Source: an uncultured Clostridia bacterium (GTDB lineage: Bacteria; Bacillota; Clostridia; Christensenellales; Pumilibacteraceae). From it: a stretch of DNA of 64,000 nucleotides. The DNA lies in assembly GCA_944372345.1 (NCBI GenBank), contig CALVYT010000019.1, forward strand, positions 1-64,000, in the 5' to 3' direction. Every line of letters starts with the position of its first letter. Positions within the stretch are counted from its first letter, which is position 1. Shown piece by piece: positions 40,210 through 48,982 of the stretch. The position numbers and the translations under genes were made by a program. Under the pieces are notes generated by a model, which saw only the letters and a program-made list of their open reading frames with translations, did no database searches and was not told the DNA's origin.

Positions 40210-43200
40210 ATGATAAAAATAACCCCAAAAAGGATAATACTGTCCGCGGTCGTGGCGGTGCTGCTCGCGGTGGCGATAATAGCGAGCGTGTTCGCGTCGA
40301 TGTACTGGGACTACCTGATGACGTCGTTCGGGGCGAGCAGCCTCAAAGGCGACGAAACGACGGTGAACAACGCGCTCTCGCTCGGCGACGACCTCGTGCA
40401 GGAGATCTCGGAGGACTCGATGGTGCTGCTCAAAAACGAGAACGGCGCTCTGCCGCTCGCGGAAAGCGACAGAAAGATCAATCTGTTCGGCTACGGCTCG
40501 ACGGAAAACGGCTGGATATACTCCGGCGGCGGCAGCAGCGGCACGATAATCAATATGGACAGGGCGAGCGACGAGGATCTCGAACGGATAGTGGTTTCTC
40601 CCGCCGAAGCGTTCGAGCGCGAGGGCTTCGAGGTCAACGAGGCTCTGCAAAAGGTCTATACCGACTTTTCGGACTACAAAGCCACGATAGAGCGCGGCAT
40701 ATCGACGCTTTATCAGCCCGTGGCGTCCGAGGTGTATACGCACGCTTTGCTCGCCGACGCGATAGCGTTCTCGCAGACCGCCGTCGTCGTTATCAGCCGC
40801 AACGGCTCGGAGAGCCACGAGATCCCTCTTACGCAGTCGAAAAACAACGGCAAGAGCGTTACGGTCGCCACGCGCACCTATCTGGAACTGACCGAAGAGG
40901 AAGAGGATATGATCGAGATCGTGACGGATAACTTCGACAAGGTCATAGTCCTGCTCAACACGAGCAGCCCGATAGAAACGGGCTTCCTCGACGACGAGGG
41001 CATAGACGCCGCGCTGTACGTCGGACCGACGGGGCAGTCGGGAACGCTCGCGATCCCCCGGCTGCTCAAAGGCTACAAGACGGTGACGGACGAAAGCGGC
41101 GAAGAAACGCGCGTCGCGGTCACTCCGTCGGGCAGGCTCGCGGACACCTACGCTTACGACCTGCGCGAATACAACCCCACGGACGCGAATATGTTCGCCA
41201 ATCCCCAATACCCGAGCCACGGCGAGATAACGTACGCCGAGGGGATATACGTCGGGTATAAGTGGTACGAAACGGCGGACGCGGAGGACTTCTTCGACGA
41301 CGTGGATAACGAGTACGGCAAGGGTTACGAGGGCGTGGTGCAGTACCCGTTCGGCTACGGGCTCAGCTACGGCACGGACTTCTCGTATACGGTGACGGCG
41401 GACGTCCCGTCCGGGTCTGCGCTCACGGCGGAGTCGAAGATAACGATAACGGTCGCGGTCAAGAACTCCGAGAATGCGACGGTGGGCGGCAAGGACGTGG
41501 TGCAGCTGTATTCCACCCCCGAATACCACAAGAACGGGATAGAGAAGAGCGCGGTCAACCTCGTCGCGTTCGCAAAGACGCAGCCGCTCGCGCCCGGTCA
41601 GGTGCAGGAACTGACGTTCACGTTGACGCCCTACGACCTTGCGAGCTACGACGCTTACGACCTCAACGGCAACGGGCATAAGGGCTACGAGCTGGACGCG
41701 GGGACGTATACGATAAGCCTGCGCACGGACGCGCATACGCTTGCGGACTGCGAAAACAACGAACTTGTCTATTCCGCCGCGCAGACGGTGAACATAGACA
41801 AAGACCCGGTGACGGGCGCGGAGGTAAAAAACCGCTTTACGGGCGAGGACGCGTATATGGACCTGCCCATAGACGCGAGCACGCTGACGGCGGGTACGGA
41901 GTACCTGTCGAGAGCGGATTTCGAGGGGACGTTCCCCGAAACGCGTTCGCCCGATCACAGGGAAGAGGCGGCGGCGCGGGAGGTCAACACCCGCCTGAAC
42001 GACAGATACGACATTTCGGATATGCCGGAAACGGAAGCGGATAACGGGCTGTATCTCGTCACCCGCGCGGACGGCACTCTGGCTTCTCTCGACGACCTGC
42101 GCGGCGGAACGGGCGCGGAATTGAAATACGACGACGAACTCACGCTCCGTCTCGGTTCCGACTACGACGATCCCGACTGGGAGAAGCTCGTCGCGCAGAT
42201 GAGCGTTTCCGAGCTGAAAAATATGGTATCCACCGGCTTCTTCGGCACGCAGGCGGCGGCGAGCATAGGCAAGCCCCAGCGTCTGGACGTCGACGGCCCC
42301 GCGGGATTCCACTACTCCGGCTCGGACGTCGAGGACAGGGACATATGGATCGCGTACCCCTCGCAGGTGCTGATCGGATGCAGCTGGAACCCGCAGACGG
42401 CGTTCAATATGGGACAGGCGCAGGGCGTTCTCGCGAGCGCGACGGGCGTAAACGGCTGGTACGGACCCGGGCTCAATCTGCACCGCAACGCGTTCAGCGG
42501 CAGATATTTCGAGTATTACAGCGAGGATCCCGTCGTGACGGGCAAGATCGCGGCGGAAGTGATACGCGGCGCGACGAACAACGGGCTGTACTGCTATATG
42601 AAGCATTTCGCCGTCAGCGAGGAGGGCGTCAATCCCGATAACGTGATGACGTGGCTGACCGAGCAGACGCTCCGCGAAACCTATCTCCGTCCGTTCGAGA
42701 TCGCCGTCAAAGAGGGCGGCGCGAACGCGATAATGACGGCGTTCAACTGCATAGGCGCGGTCTGGTCGGCGGCGTGCGACCCGATGAACAACGACATACT
42801 CCGCGGCGAGTGGGGCTTCGACGGCTCGCTCATCACCGACTGGGCGATGGGACGCGACTGGATGGACGGTATGCTCGGCATCCGCGGCGGCAACGACCTG
42901 TGGCTGGATTCAGGAGAACCGTTCGACAGCGACGCGACGACGGTATCGCTTATGCAGACGGCGGCGAAGAACATACTGTATACGTTCGCAAACACCTATT
43001 ACCGCGCGACGGACTGGCAGGAAAACGGAGAGCAGGACGACAGATATAAGGTCGAACTGAAAATGGACGTCACCGAATCCCCGTATTCGCCCGTTCCCGT
43101 GCTGATGGTCGTCGGCATATGGGCGCTCGCGCTCGCGGGGTCGGCGGTGTGCGTGGTGTTCATAATAAAAAAGCCGGGCGGTAAACGCAAGGAGGCATAA
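40210..43200 (+). CDS. Membrane-anchored GH3 beta-glycosidase with permuted domain order
   Basis: The 996-residue protein begins with a membrane helix (residues 8-32) and ends with another (near 965-987) and a KKPGGKRKEA tail. In between the order is reversed relative to most GH3 enzymes: the alpha/beta sandwich domain comes first (SEDSMVLLKNENGALPL, VIVLLNTSSPIE), then a fibronectin-III-like domain (about 390-520), then the catalytic barrel (about 655-960) with DVDGPAGFHY, MKHFAV (Lys798-His799) and GEWGFDGSLITDW with nucleophile Asp877. Permuted GH3 enzymes are known from Ruminococcus and Butyrivibrio. It should release terminal beta-linked sugars at the cell surface. GGAG precedes ATG 40210. 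A decayed copy lies at 19165. Confidence 0.92.
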   Translation: MIKITPKRIILSAVVAVLLAVAIIASVFASMYWDYLMTSFGASSLKGDETTVNNALSLGDDLVQEISEDSMVLLKNENGALPLAESDRKINLFGYGSTENGWIYSGGGSSGTIINMDRASDEDLERIVVSPAEAFEREGFEVNEALQKVYTDFSDYKATIERGISTLYQPVASEVYTHALLADAIAFSQTAVVVISRNGSESHEIPLTQSKNNGKSVTVATRTYLELTEEEEDMIEIVTDNFDKVIVLLNTSSPIETGFLDDEGIDAALYVGPTGQSGTLAIPRLLKGYKTVTDESGEETRVAVTPSGRLADTYAYDLREYNPTDANMFANPQYPSHGEITYAEGIYVGYKWYETADAEDFFDDVDNEYGKGYEGVVQYPFGYGLSYGTDFSYTVTADVPSGSALTAESKITITVAVKNSENATVGGKDVVQLYSTPEYHKNGIEKSAVNLVAFAKTQPLAPGQVQELTFTLTPYDLASYDAYDLNGNGHKGYELDAGTYTISLRTDAHTLADCENNELVYSAAQTVNIDKDPVTGAEVKNRFTGEDAYMDLPIDASTLTAGTEYLSRADFEGTFPETRSPDHREEAAAREVNTRLNDRYDISDMPETEADNGLYLVTRADGTLASLDDLRGGTGAELKYDDELTLRLGSDYDDPDWEKLVAQMSVSELKNMVSTGFFGTQAAASIGKPQRLDVDGPAGFHYSGSDVEDRDIWIAYPSQVLIGCSWNPQTAFNMGQAQGVLASATGVNGWYGPGLNLHRNAFSGRYFEYYSEDPVVTGKIAAEVIRGATNNGLYCYMKHFAVSEEGVNPDNVMTWLTEQTLRETYLRPFEIAVKEGGANAIMTAFNCIGAVWSAACDPMNNDILRGEWGFDGSLITDWAMGRDWMDGMLGIRGGNDLWLDSGEPFDSDATTVSLMQTAAKNILYTFANTYYRATDWQENGEQDDRYKVELKMDVTESPYSPVPVLMVVGIWALALAGSAVCVVFIIKKPGGKRKEA

Positions 43201-43231
43201 AGCGTGAAACGCCGGACGCGGCGGTATAAGC

Positions 43232-43263
43232 AGCGCGGAGAGGCATGACCTCTCCGCGCTTTT
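43232..43263 (+). terminator. Terminator of the lipoprotein-GH3 operon
   Basis: AGCGCGGAGAGG (43232-43243) pairs with CCTCTCCGCGCT (43249-43260) and is followed by TTT. Confidence 0.85.
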
Positions 43264-43290
43264 CGCGTTAAGTTTTCGCGGAAATTCCCC

Positions 43291-43319
43291 TTGACAAAGA
43301 GGGCGGCGGGCTGTATAAT
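43291..43319 (+). promoter_or_regulatory. P-type ATPase promoter, leaderless geometry
   Basis: Consensus TTGACA (43291-43296), 17 nt, TATAAT (43314-43319), then 6 nt to ATG 43326 with no ribosome binding site in between. Confidence 0.85.
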
Positions 43320-43325
43320 AAACGT

Positions 43326-46103
43326 ATGGCAAGTACGGAAACAAACACCGGCAAAAGTCTGTCCACGATAGACCTGCTGGACTATAAATCGATGAAAAAG
43401 CACCGCGGGCGCGGGCGGGCGAAGCACGCTCCGTCCGTCGAGGCGGAGAGGTACGAGCCTTCGCCCGAAACGGGGCTGACTGCCGAACAGGTAGCAAAGC
43501 GAACGGAGGACGGCTTTCTCAACATTACGAGCAAGACGGGCGGCAAGACGTACTGGCAGATAATCGTTTCCAACGTCTGCACATACCTCAATCTCGTTGT
43601 TCTGGTCGTGTTCGTCGCAATGGCGATAGTCGTCGATATAGGCGAAGATTGGAGCAAGTTCCTGTTCGCCGTTATCATAGTAGTCAATACGATCATCGGT
43701 ATCATTCAGGAAGTCAAAGCCAAAATGGCGATAGACAAGCTGCGGCTGGTGACGGCGCCGTCGGCGATCGTCGTGCGCGGCGGGGAAACGAAGGCGATAA
43801 GCGTCCGCGAAGTGGTGCTCGACGACGTGATACTCCTCGAAACGGGTAAGCAGATCTGCGCGGACTCCGTGCTGCTTACGGGCGAGTGCGAGGTCAACGA
43901 GTCCATGCTGACGGGCGAGAGCGTCCCGATCAGAAAGACGGCGGGCGACATACTGTATTCCGGCTCGTACGTCACGTCCGGCAGCTGCCGCGCGCGCGTC
44001 AACAAGATCGGCGACGAGAACTATGTGGAAACGCTCGCGTCGTACGCAAAGAAATATAAAAAGACGAAGAGCGAGCTGAACAGCTCGATAAACCTCATAA
44101 TCAAGGTCGTTTCCGTTCTGATGATCCCCATAGCGATAGTGATGTTCGTCAGGACGTATAACTATTACTATCCGACGTACGGCGAAGGCGCCGCTATGGC
44201 GGAGCTGTGGGGACGGGGCTCGGGTCACCTGTTCTACGAAGTCATAACCACCGTCAGCGGCGCGGTCATCGGCATGATCCCGTCGGGTATGTTTCTGCTT
44301 ACGAGCGTCGCGCTCGCCGCAAGTATGCTGCGGCTCGTCAGGCGGCGCGCGATGGTCAAGAATATGTACTGCATAGAGATGCTCGCGCGCGTGGACGTGC
44401 TGTGCCTGGATAAGACGGGGACGATCACGGACGGCTCGATGAGCGTCAAAAAGGTTATAGAGATCAAGGGCGGGGAGTGCGGTTTTCCCGTCGGCGACAT
44501 AATAGGCTCGATGCTGAGCGCGACGGAGGACAATAACCAGACGGCGATCGCGCTTGCCGACAAGTTCGGTTATAATCTCAAATTCCGCCCCGTCACCGTG
44601 CTGCCGTTCTCATCGGACAGAAAGCTCAGCGCGGTCACGTTCGAGGAGATGGGAACATATATGCTCGGCGCTCCCGAGTTCGTGCTCGGGGATATGGGCG
44701 TGCGCATAAAGCGGCTCGTCGACGAAAACGCGAGCCAGGGCTACCGCGTGATGTGCCTTGCGCACTCGCCCGCGGAGATAAAGAACGGCAGACTGCCCGG
44801 CGTGCGCCGCCCCGTCTGCCTGATCGTCATAGAGGATCATATCCGTGAGGACGCGGCGGACACCATCAAGTGGTTCAGGGAAAACGACGTCGCAGTCAAA
44901 GTCATTTCCGGCGACAATCCGATGACCGTCGCCGAAGTCGCGCGCCGCGTGGGAGTGGAAGGCGCGGACAAGTTCATCTCCCTCGAAGGGCTGAGCAATC
45001 AGGAGGTCGTCGAAGCCGCGAACAGATATACGGTGTTCGGCAGAGTGACTCCCGAGCAGAAGAGCATACTCGTCAGCAGCCTTAAATCCAAGGGGCACAC
45101 CGTTGCGATGACGGGAGACGGCGTAAACGACATTCTCGCTATGCGGCAGGCGGACTGCGCGCTTTCCATTGCGAGCGGCGCGGACGCTGCGAGGAACGTC
45201 GCGCACCTCGTGCTTATGGACAATAATTTCTCGTCCATGCCCGACGTCGTCGTCGAGGGCAGGCGGGTCATAAACAACATAGCCAAAGCCTCGTCGCTGT
45301 ATCTGATGAAAACGATAATGACGGTGCTGCTGTCCGTCATAACGCTGATAATCGGCTCGCCGTATTTCTTCACGACGGAGCAGACGCTGATGTACGAACT
45401 GTTCATCACCGCCGTTCCGTCGCTGTTCCTCGCTTTGCAGACGAACAAGGACAGGGTGCACGGCGGTTTCCTCGGCAATATGCTGAAAAACGCTTCTCCC
45501 GGCGGACTGACGCTGACTATGGCGGTAATGGCGGTTTACGTCTATTGGCGGATCTCGCATCCGAGCGGGGACGCTATGGACGAGCTGATGAACGACCAGG
45601 TGTTCAAGACGATGGTCACGATCACGCTGACATATACCGGTTATATGGTGCTGCTGCGCCTGTCGCGGCCGTATAACGCATACCGCGTCGTGCTCGTCGT
45701 CGTCACGCTGGGGTGCTGTCTGCTCGGCACGTTCGTACTGAGCGGACTGTTCGGGATAGTCTACTTCGACAAGTCGGGCGATATGATAATCACGTTGCAG
45801 GATGGGCTGTATATGTCCACCGTCGTGCTCGCGGCTTACGGGGTCGTTTCCGTCCTCGGCACGGTGATAGGCAAGATAAATATAGGCACGCAGCACGTCG
45901 AGATCGCCGCGGCGAAAGAGGAGGAGACCCGCGCGGAAGAGGAGCGCGTCCTCGCCGAATACCGCGAGAAGAAGGCGACCGCCGCAGACAAAACGGAGGA
46001 AGCTCCCGCCGAAGCCCCCGCGCCGTCGGAAAAACCTGCGGAAAGGCAGACGCGCGCGCCCGCCCCGAAGCGGCAGGCTCCCGCAAAAGGCAAAAAAGAA
46101 TGA
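43326..46103 (+). CDS. P-type cation-transporting ATPase (CtpE/MgtA-like)
   Basis: The 925-residue protein has the full P-type layout: an actuator domain with MLTGESVPI, a membrane domain with helix 4 PSGMFLLTSVALA, the phosphorylation site CLDKTGTITD (Asp362), the KLSAVTF and GAPE nucleotide-domain motifs, TGDGVNDILAM, and six C-terminal helices. The P(S)GMF motif in helix 4 places it near CtpE-type ATPases, reported as calcium transporters, rather than heavy-metal ATPases; the ion is uncertain. The 55-residue Glu/Ala/Pro-rich tail ending in KGKKE is an extra. No ribosome binding site: promoter -10 is 6 nt before the ATG, so translation is probably leaderless. Confidence 0.88.
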   Translation: MASTETNTGKSLSTIDLLDYKSMKKHRGRGRAKHAPSVEAERYEPSPETGLTAEQVAKRTEDGFLNITSKTGGKTYWQIIVSNVCTYLNLVVLVVFVAMAIVVDIGEDWSKFLFAVIIVVNTIIGIIQEVKAKMAIDKLRLVTAPSAIVVRGGETKAISVREVVLDDVILLETGKQICADSVLLTGECEVNESMLTGESVPIRKTAGDILYSGSYVTSGSCRARVNKIGDENYVETLASYAKKYKKTKSELNSSINLIIKVVSVLMIPIAIVMFVRTYNYYYPTYGEGAAMAELWGRGSGHLFYEVITTVSGAVIGMIPSGMFLLTSVALAASMLRLVRRRAMVKNMYCIEMLARVDVLCLDKTGTITDGSMSVKKVIEIKGGECGFPVGDIIGSMLSATEDNNQTAIALADKFGYNLKFRPVTVLPFSSDRKLSAVTFEEMGTYMLGAPEFVLGDMGVRIKRLVDENASQGYRVMCLAHSPAEIKNGRLPGVRRPVCLIVIEDHIREDAADTIKWFRENDVAVKVISGDNPMTVAEVARRVGVEGADKFISLEGLSNQEVVEAANRYTVFGRVTPEQKSILVSSLKSKGHTVAMTGDGVNDILAMRQADCALSIASGADAARNVAHLVLMDNNFSSMPDVVVEGRRVINNIAKASSLYLMKTIMTVLLSVITLIIGSPYFFTTEQTLMYELFITAVPSLFLALQTNKDRVHGGFLGNMLKNASPGGLTLTMAVMAVYVYWRISHPSGDAMDELMNDQVFKTMVTITLTYTGYMVLLRLSRPYNAYRVVLVVVTLGCCLLGTFVLSGLFGIVYFDKSGDMIITLQDGLYMSTVVLAAYGVVSVLGTVIGKINIGTQHVEIAAAKEEETRAEEERVLAEYREKKATAADKTEEAPAEAPAPSEKPAERQTRAPAPKRQAPAKGKKE

Positions 46104-46194
46104 CGATCCCGCCGACCCGCGTTTTTACCGACGCGGGTCGATGACGAGAAGGATAAATATATCGCGCCGCGACGGCGCATCATAACAGAGCACT

Positions 46195-47151
46195 ATGCCT
46201 CATTCGTACACCCATCAGCTGATAGCGGACGACGTTCTGCCGCTTGCGGGCGGTATAACGCGCCCGAACGATTTTTACTTCGGAGCGCAGGGCGGGGATT
46301 TTATGTATTTCTGCCGCTTTTTCGCTATGAGCCGCGTCAGTCCCGGCAAGCTGCTGCACCGCGAGCGCATCTACGAAAAGTTCTCCGCGATTCTCGAATG
46401 CGCGCGCAGCCGCCCCGAAACGCTGGACTATGCGCTCGGCTACGTCGCGCACTACGCGGCGGACACCGTGTTCCACCCGTTCGTGTACAGACGTGCGGAG
46501 GACGTCGGCGGCACGGCGTTCGACCGCAGGATCACTCACACCCTCGTCGAGCGCGATCTCGACGCTTACTTTCTGCTTCGCCGCGGCATAAAGGTGCATT
46601 CGTTCCGTTTGCCGTATGCCCGCCGCGACCTCGACTTAGGAATAGTCGCCGCCGTGATGAACGCCGCTCTCGGCGAGCAGGGGCTCGTTCTTCCCGAAAA
46701 GGACATAGAAAAGGCGATAGGCGGATTTTTTCTGTTCCTTCGCGGCACTTACGGCAAGAGCGGGATAGGCAGGCGGGTGTTCGGCGTGCTTGCCAAAACG
46801 CGCATAAAGCCGTTCAGGCTCGTGCATTCGCTGTATTCCCGTCCGTTCTGCGACGTGCGTTCGCTCAATCTCGAAAGGCGGGAATGGACGTTCGTCGGGC
46901 ATAAAGATATAGTCAGGAGCGACTCCGCCGACGACCTGTACGTCCGCGCGCTCGAACGCTCCGTACAGCTTATCGGCGTGTTCCGTATGTGCCTCGAAAG
47001 CGGGCATAATCTGCCCCGCGAGCTGTTTTCGCTGAACTTCCTCACGGGACTGCCCGAAGAGTACGGGGACATAGACGACGCTTACGGCGAAGGCGTTGAC
47101 TACTCCGCGCTGCTCGCCGAATACCTCGAAAACGAAAAACGCCGAAAGTGA
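46195..47151 (+). CDS. Zinc-dependent phospholipase C-like protein
   Basis: The 318-residue protein matches the zinc-dependent phospholipase C-like group of Bacillota (PF00882-like): MPHSYTHQLIADDVLP at the start with His3 and His7, PNDFYFGAQGGDFMYF at 24-39, and YALGYVAHYAADTVFHPFVY near 80-99, whose His and Asp residues can bind zinc. Helical content is high and there is no signal peptide, so it is either intracellular or exported by another route. No good ribosome binding site is seen. It is a single gene between the ATPase and the tmk cluster. Confidence 0.8.
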   Translation: MPHSYTHQLIADDVLPLAGGITRPNDFYFGAQGGDFMYFCRFFAMSRVSPGKLLHRERIYEKFSAILECARSRPETLDYALGYVAHYAADTVFHPFVYRRAEDVGGTAFDRRITHTLVERDLDAYFLLRRGIKVHSFRLPYARRDLDLGIVAAVMNAALGEQGLVLPEKDIEKAIGGFFLFLRGTYGKSGIGRRVFGVLAKTRIKPFRLVHSLYSRPFCDVRSLNLERREWTFVGHKDIVRSDSADDLYVRALERSVQLIGVFRMCLESGHNLPRELFSLNFLTGLPEEYGDIDDAYGEGVDYSALLAEYLENEKRRK

Positions 47152-47222
47152 CGGACGGCTTTCGGGCGGCTTTATATTGTTTCCGACGTTTTCCGACGCA
47201 CCCCGACGCAGACGAAAGCAAA

Positions 47223-47300
47223 CGCGCCGCGCTTGGTCCGCGGCGCGCCGTTTTCGCAGTATTCGGGAGTGCGTGCGTGCGCACGCATTTTGCTTTTACC
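47223..47300 (+). terminator. Two terminator-like hairpins before the tmk cluster
   Basis: CGCGCCGCG (47223-47231) pairs with CGCGGCGCG (47239-47247), then CCGTTTT. A second GC-rich hairpin with TGCGTGC/GCACGCA arms follows and leads into ATTTTGCTTTT (to 47297). Confidence 0.7.
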
Positions 47301-47311
47301 GCCGAAAAACC

Positions 47312-47340
47312 TTGCATTTGACGCGCCGAGGTGTTATAAT
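47312..47340 (+). promoter_or_regulatory. Promoter of the yaaO-tmk-holB-ricT cluster
   Basis: TTGCAT (47312-47317), 17 nt, TATAAT (47335-47340), then 9 nt to ATG 47350. The mRNA would have a leader of only a few bases. A TTGACG at 47318 is too close (11 nt) to act with this -10 box. Confidence 0.65.
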
Positions 47341-47349
47341 AACAAAGAT

Positions 47350-48360
47350 ATGACTATCGGCGGGTTTATCGGAAAATACGCGCCGCTCTGGCGCGGGCAT
47401 ACGCCGGGGCATAAGGGAACGCTGTGCGCGCGGGACGTCACGGAGATCCTCGACGTATTCCCGGGCGGGCTCGTCGAGGCTGCGGAAACGCGCGGAGCGA
47501 AGCTGTACGGCGCGGAAAAGCTGCGGTTTTTAACGGGCGGCTCGTCCATCGGGATCAAAGCCGCCGTGCTCGCCGCGCAGCCTGAGGTTATTCTGACGGA
47601 CTGCTACCGCCACCGCGCCGTGGACGAAGCGGCGCTGCTCGCCCGCGCGCGGCTCGAACTCATCGGCGGCGCCGAGGGAGCGGACGGACTGCCCGTCCTT
47701 ACGACGGCGGAAAGCGTCCGCCGCGCCCTGAAAGAGAGCGGAGCGGACTGCGTCGTCGTACAATATCCCGATTATTACGGCAGAGCCGCCGACCTCGGGG
47801 GAATAGCGGAGGAAGCGCGGAGCGCGGGCGCGACGCTTATCGTCGATTCGGCGCACGGAGCGCATTTCGCTCTCCGTCCCGATCTGTTCCCGCCGAGCGC
47901 GGTCACGGAGGCGGACGCGTGCAATATGTCGGCGCACAAGACGCTCGGCGGACTGACGCAGACGGCGTTCCTCGCCGCGCGCGGCGAGCTCGCGGGCAGG
48001 GTCGACGGTATGCTGGACGCGCTCGGCACGACGAGCCCGAATTACGTCCTGCTCGCGTCGCTGGAAGCGTGCGTGGACGGAGCGGATAAGCTGCGCGCGC
48101 GCTACGACGGGCTGAAAAAATTTTCCGATACCTTCCGCTCGCGGCATAAGTGCCTGAACGGCGATGACTTTACGCGCATAGCCGTTGATTGCGGAGAGGG
48201 CAACGGAAAGCGCGCGGCGTATGCGTTTTACAGGCGCGGGGTCGCCGCGGAAAAATATGACGACAAATACGTCGTTTTCATACTGACGCCGTATGACGGC
48301 GAAGAAGGGCTCGGCGCGCTGGCGGAAGCGGCGGAATGCGTGCTCGGGCGGGGAATATGA
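47350..48360 (+). CDS. YaaO-like fold-type I PLP decarboxylase
   Basis: The 336-residue protein belongs to the Orn/Lys/Arg decarboxylase group, major domain: RGHTPGHKGTL near 16-26, FLTGGSSIGIKAAV, DSAHGAHFAL with the PLP Asp and His, and NMSAHKTLGGLTQTAFL with the PLP lysine. It lacks the C-terminal domain of SpeA and is shorter than the homologue at 14484. In B. subtilis yaaO sits upstream of tmk and holB, as here; its substrate is not established. ATG 47350 matches the family start; longer frames upstream cross the promoter. The next gene starts 1 nt after its stop. Confidence 0.82.
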   Translation: MTIGGFIGKYAPLWRGHTPGHKGTLCARDVTEILDVFPGGLVEAAETRGAKLYGAEKLRFLTGGSSIGIKAAVLAAQPEVILTDCYRHRAVDEAALLARARLELIGGAEGADGLPVLTTAESVRRALKESGADCVVVQYPDYYGRAADLGGIAEEARSAGATLIVDSAHGAHFALRPDLFPPSAVTEADACNMSAHKTLGGLTQTAFLAARGELAGRVDGMLDALGTTSPNYVLLASLEACVDGADKLRARYDGLKKFSDTFRSRHKCLNGDDFTRIAVDCGEGNGKRAAYAFYRRGVAAEKYDDKYVVFILTPYDGEEGLGALAEAAECVLGRGI

Positions 48361-48361
48361 T

Positions 48362-48982
48362 ATGGAATATTCGCATAACGGAAAACTGATAACTTTCGAG
48401 GGCTGCGAAGGCGTGGGCAAATCCACGCAGATACGCCTTCTTGCCGAATATCTCGAACGGCGCGGGATCGACGCGCTGTTCACGCGCGAGCCGGGCGGCA
48501 CCGCGCTCGGAGAGCGCGTGCGCGAACTGCTCAAAGACGAGTCTGCGGAGATGTTTCCCGAGACCGAACTGCTGCTGTTCGAAGCCGCGCGCTGCGAGAA
48601 CACGCGCAGGGTGATCGTTCCGGCGCTCGAAGCGGGGCGGCTGGTCGTCGTGGACAGATATATCGATTCGACGACGGCGTATCAGAGTTTCGGCAGGGGG
48701 CTGGACCGCCGCGACGTCGAATATCTTAATCGTTACGCGACGGGCGGAGTGCGCATAGATCTGACTATATTCCTCGATGCGCCGCCGTTTGCAAATACGT
48801 CGCGTTCGGCGTCGGACAGAATGGAACTTGCGGGAAGAGCGTTCCACGACCGCGTTTATGCGGGTTACCGCGCGATAGGCGGAGAATGCGGCAGGTTTGA
48901 ATTCATAAGTACGCGCGAAGATAAGTACGCCACGGCGCGCGAGATCGTCGCCGCGCTCGAAAAGCACGGGGTACTGACGTGA
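48362..48982 (+). CDS. tmk: Thymidylate kinase
   Basis: Tmk phosphorylates dTMP to dTDP. The 206-residue protein has the P-loop FEGCEGVGKST at 12-22, TREPGGTALGERVR near 42-55, VVDRYIDSTTAYQ near 98-110 and a LID region with NTSRSASDRM. Length and motifs are typical. ATG 48362 follows the previous stop by 1 nt, and GTGA overlap links it to holB. The cluster yaaO-tmk-holB-ricT is conserved in Bacillota. Confidence 0.96.
   Translation: MEYSHNGKLITFEGCEGVGKSTQIRLLAEYLERRGIDALFTREPGGTALGERVRELLKDESAEMFPETELLLFEAARCENTRRVIVPALEAGRLVVVDRYIDSTTAYQSFGRGLDRRDVEYLNRYATGGVRIDLTIFLDAPPFANTSRSASDRMELAGRAFHDRVYAGYRAIGGECGRFEFISTREDKYATAREIVAALEKHGVLT

Noticed and set aside
33333..43000. Very long antisense frames (33333-35276, 38076-39896, 40159-42606, 42999-44228)
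   Set aside because: They are mirror images of strongly supported genes in GC-rich DNA, have no ribosome binding sites, and read as His/Arg/Val-rich chains without domains.
47318..47340. TTGACG with TATAAT as the promoter before 47350
   Set aside because: The spacer is 11 nt; TTGCAT at 47312 gives 17 nt instead.
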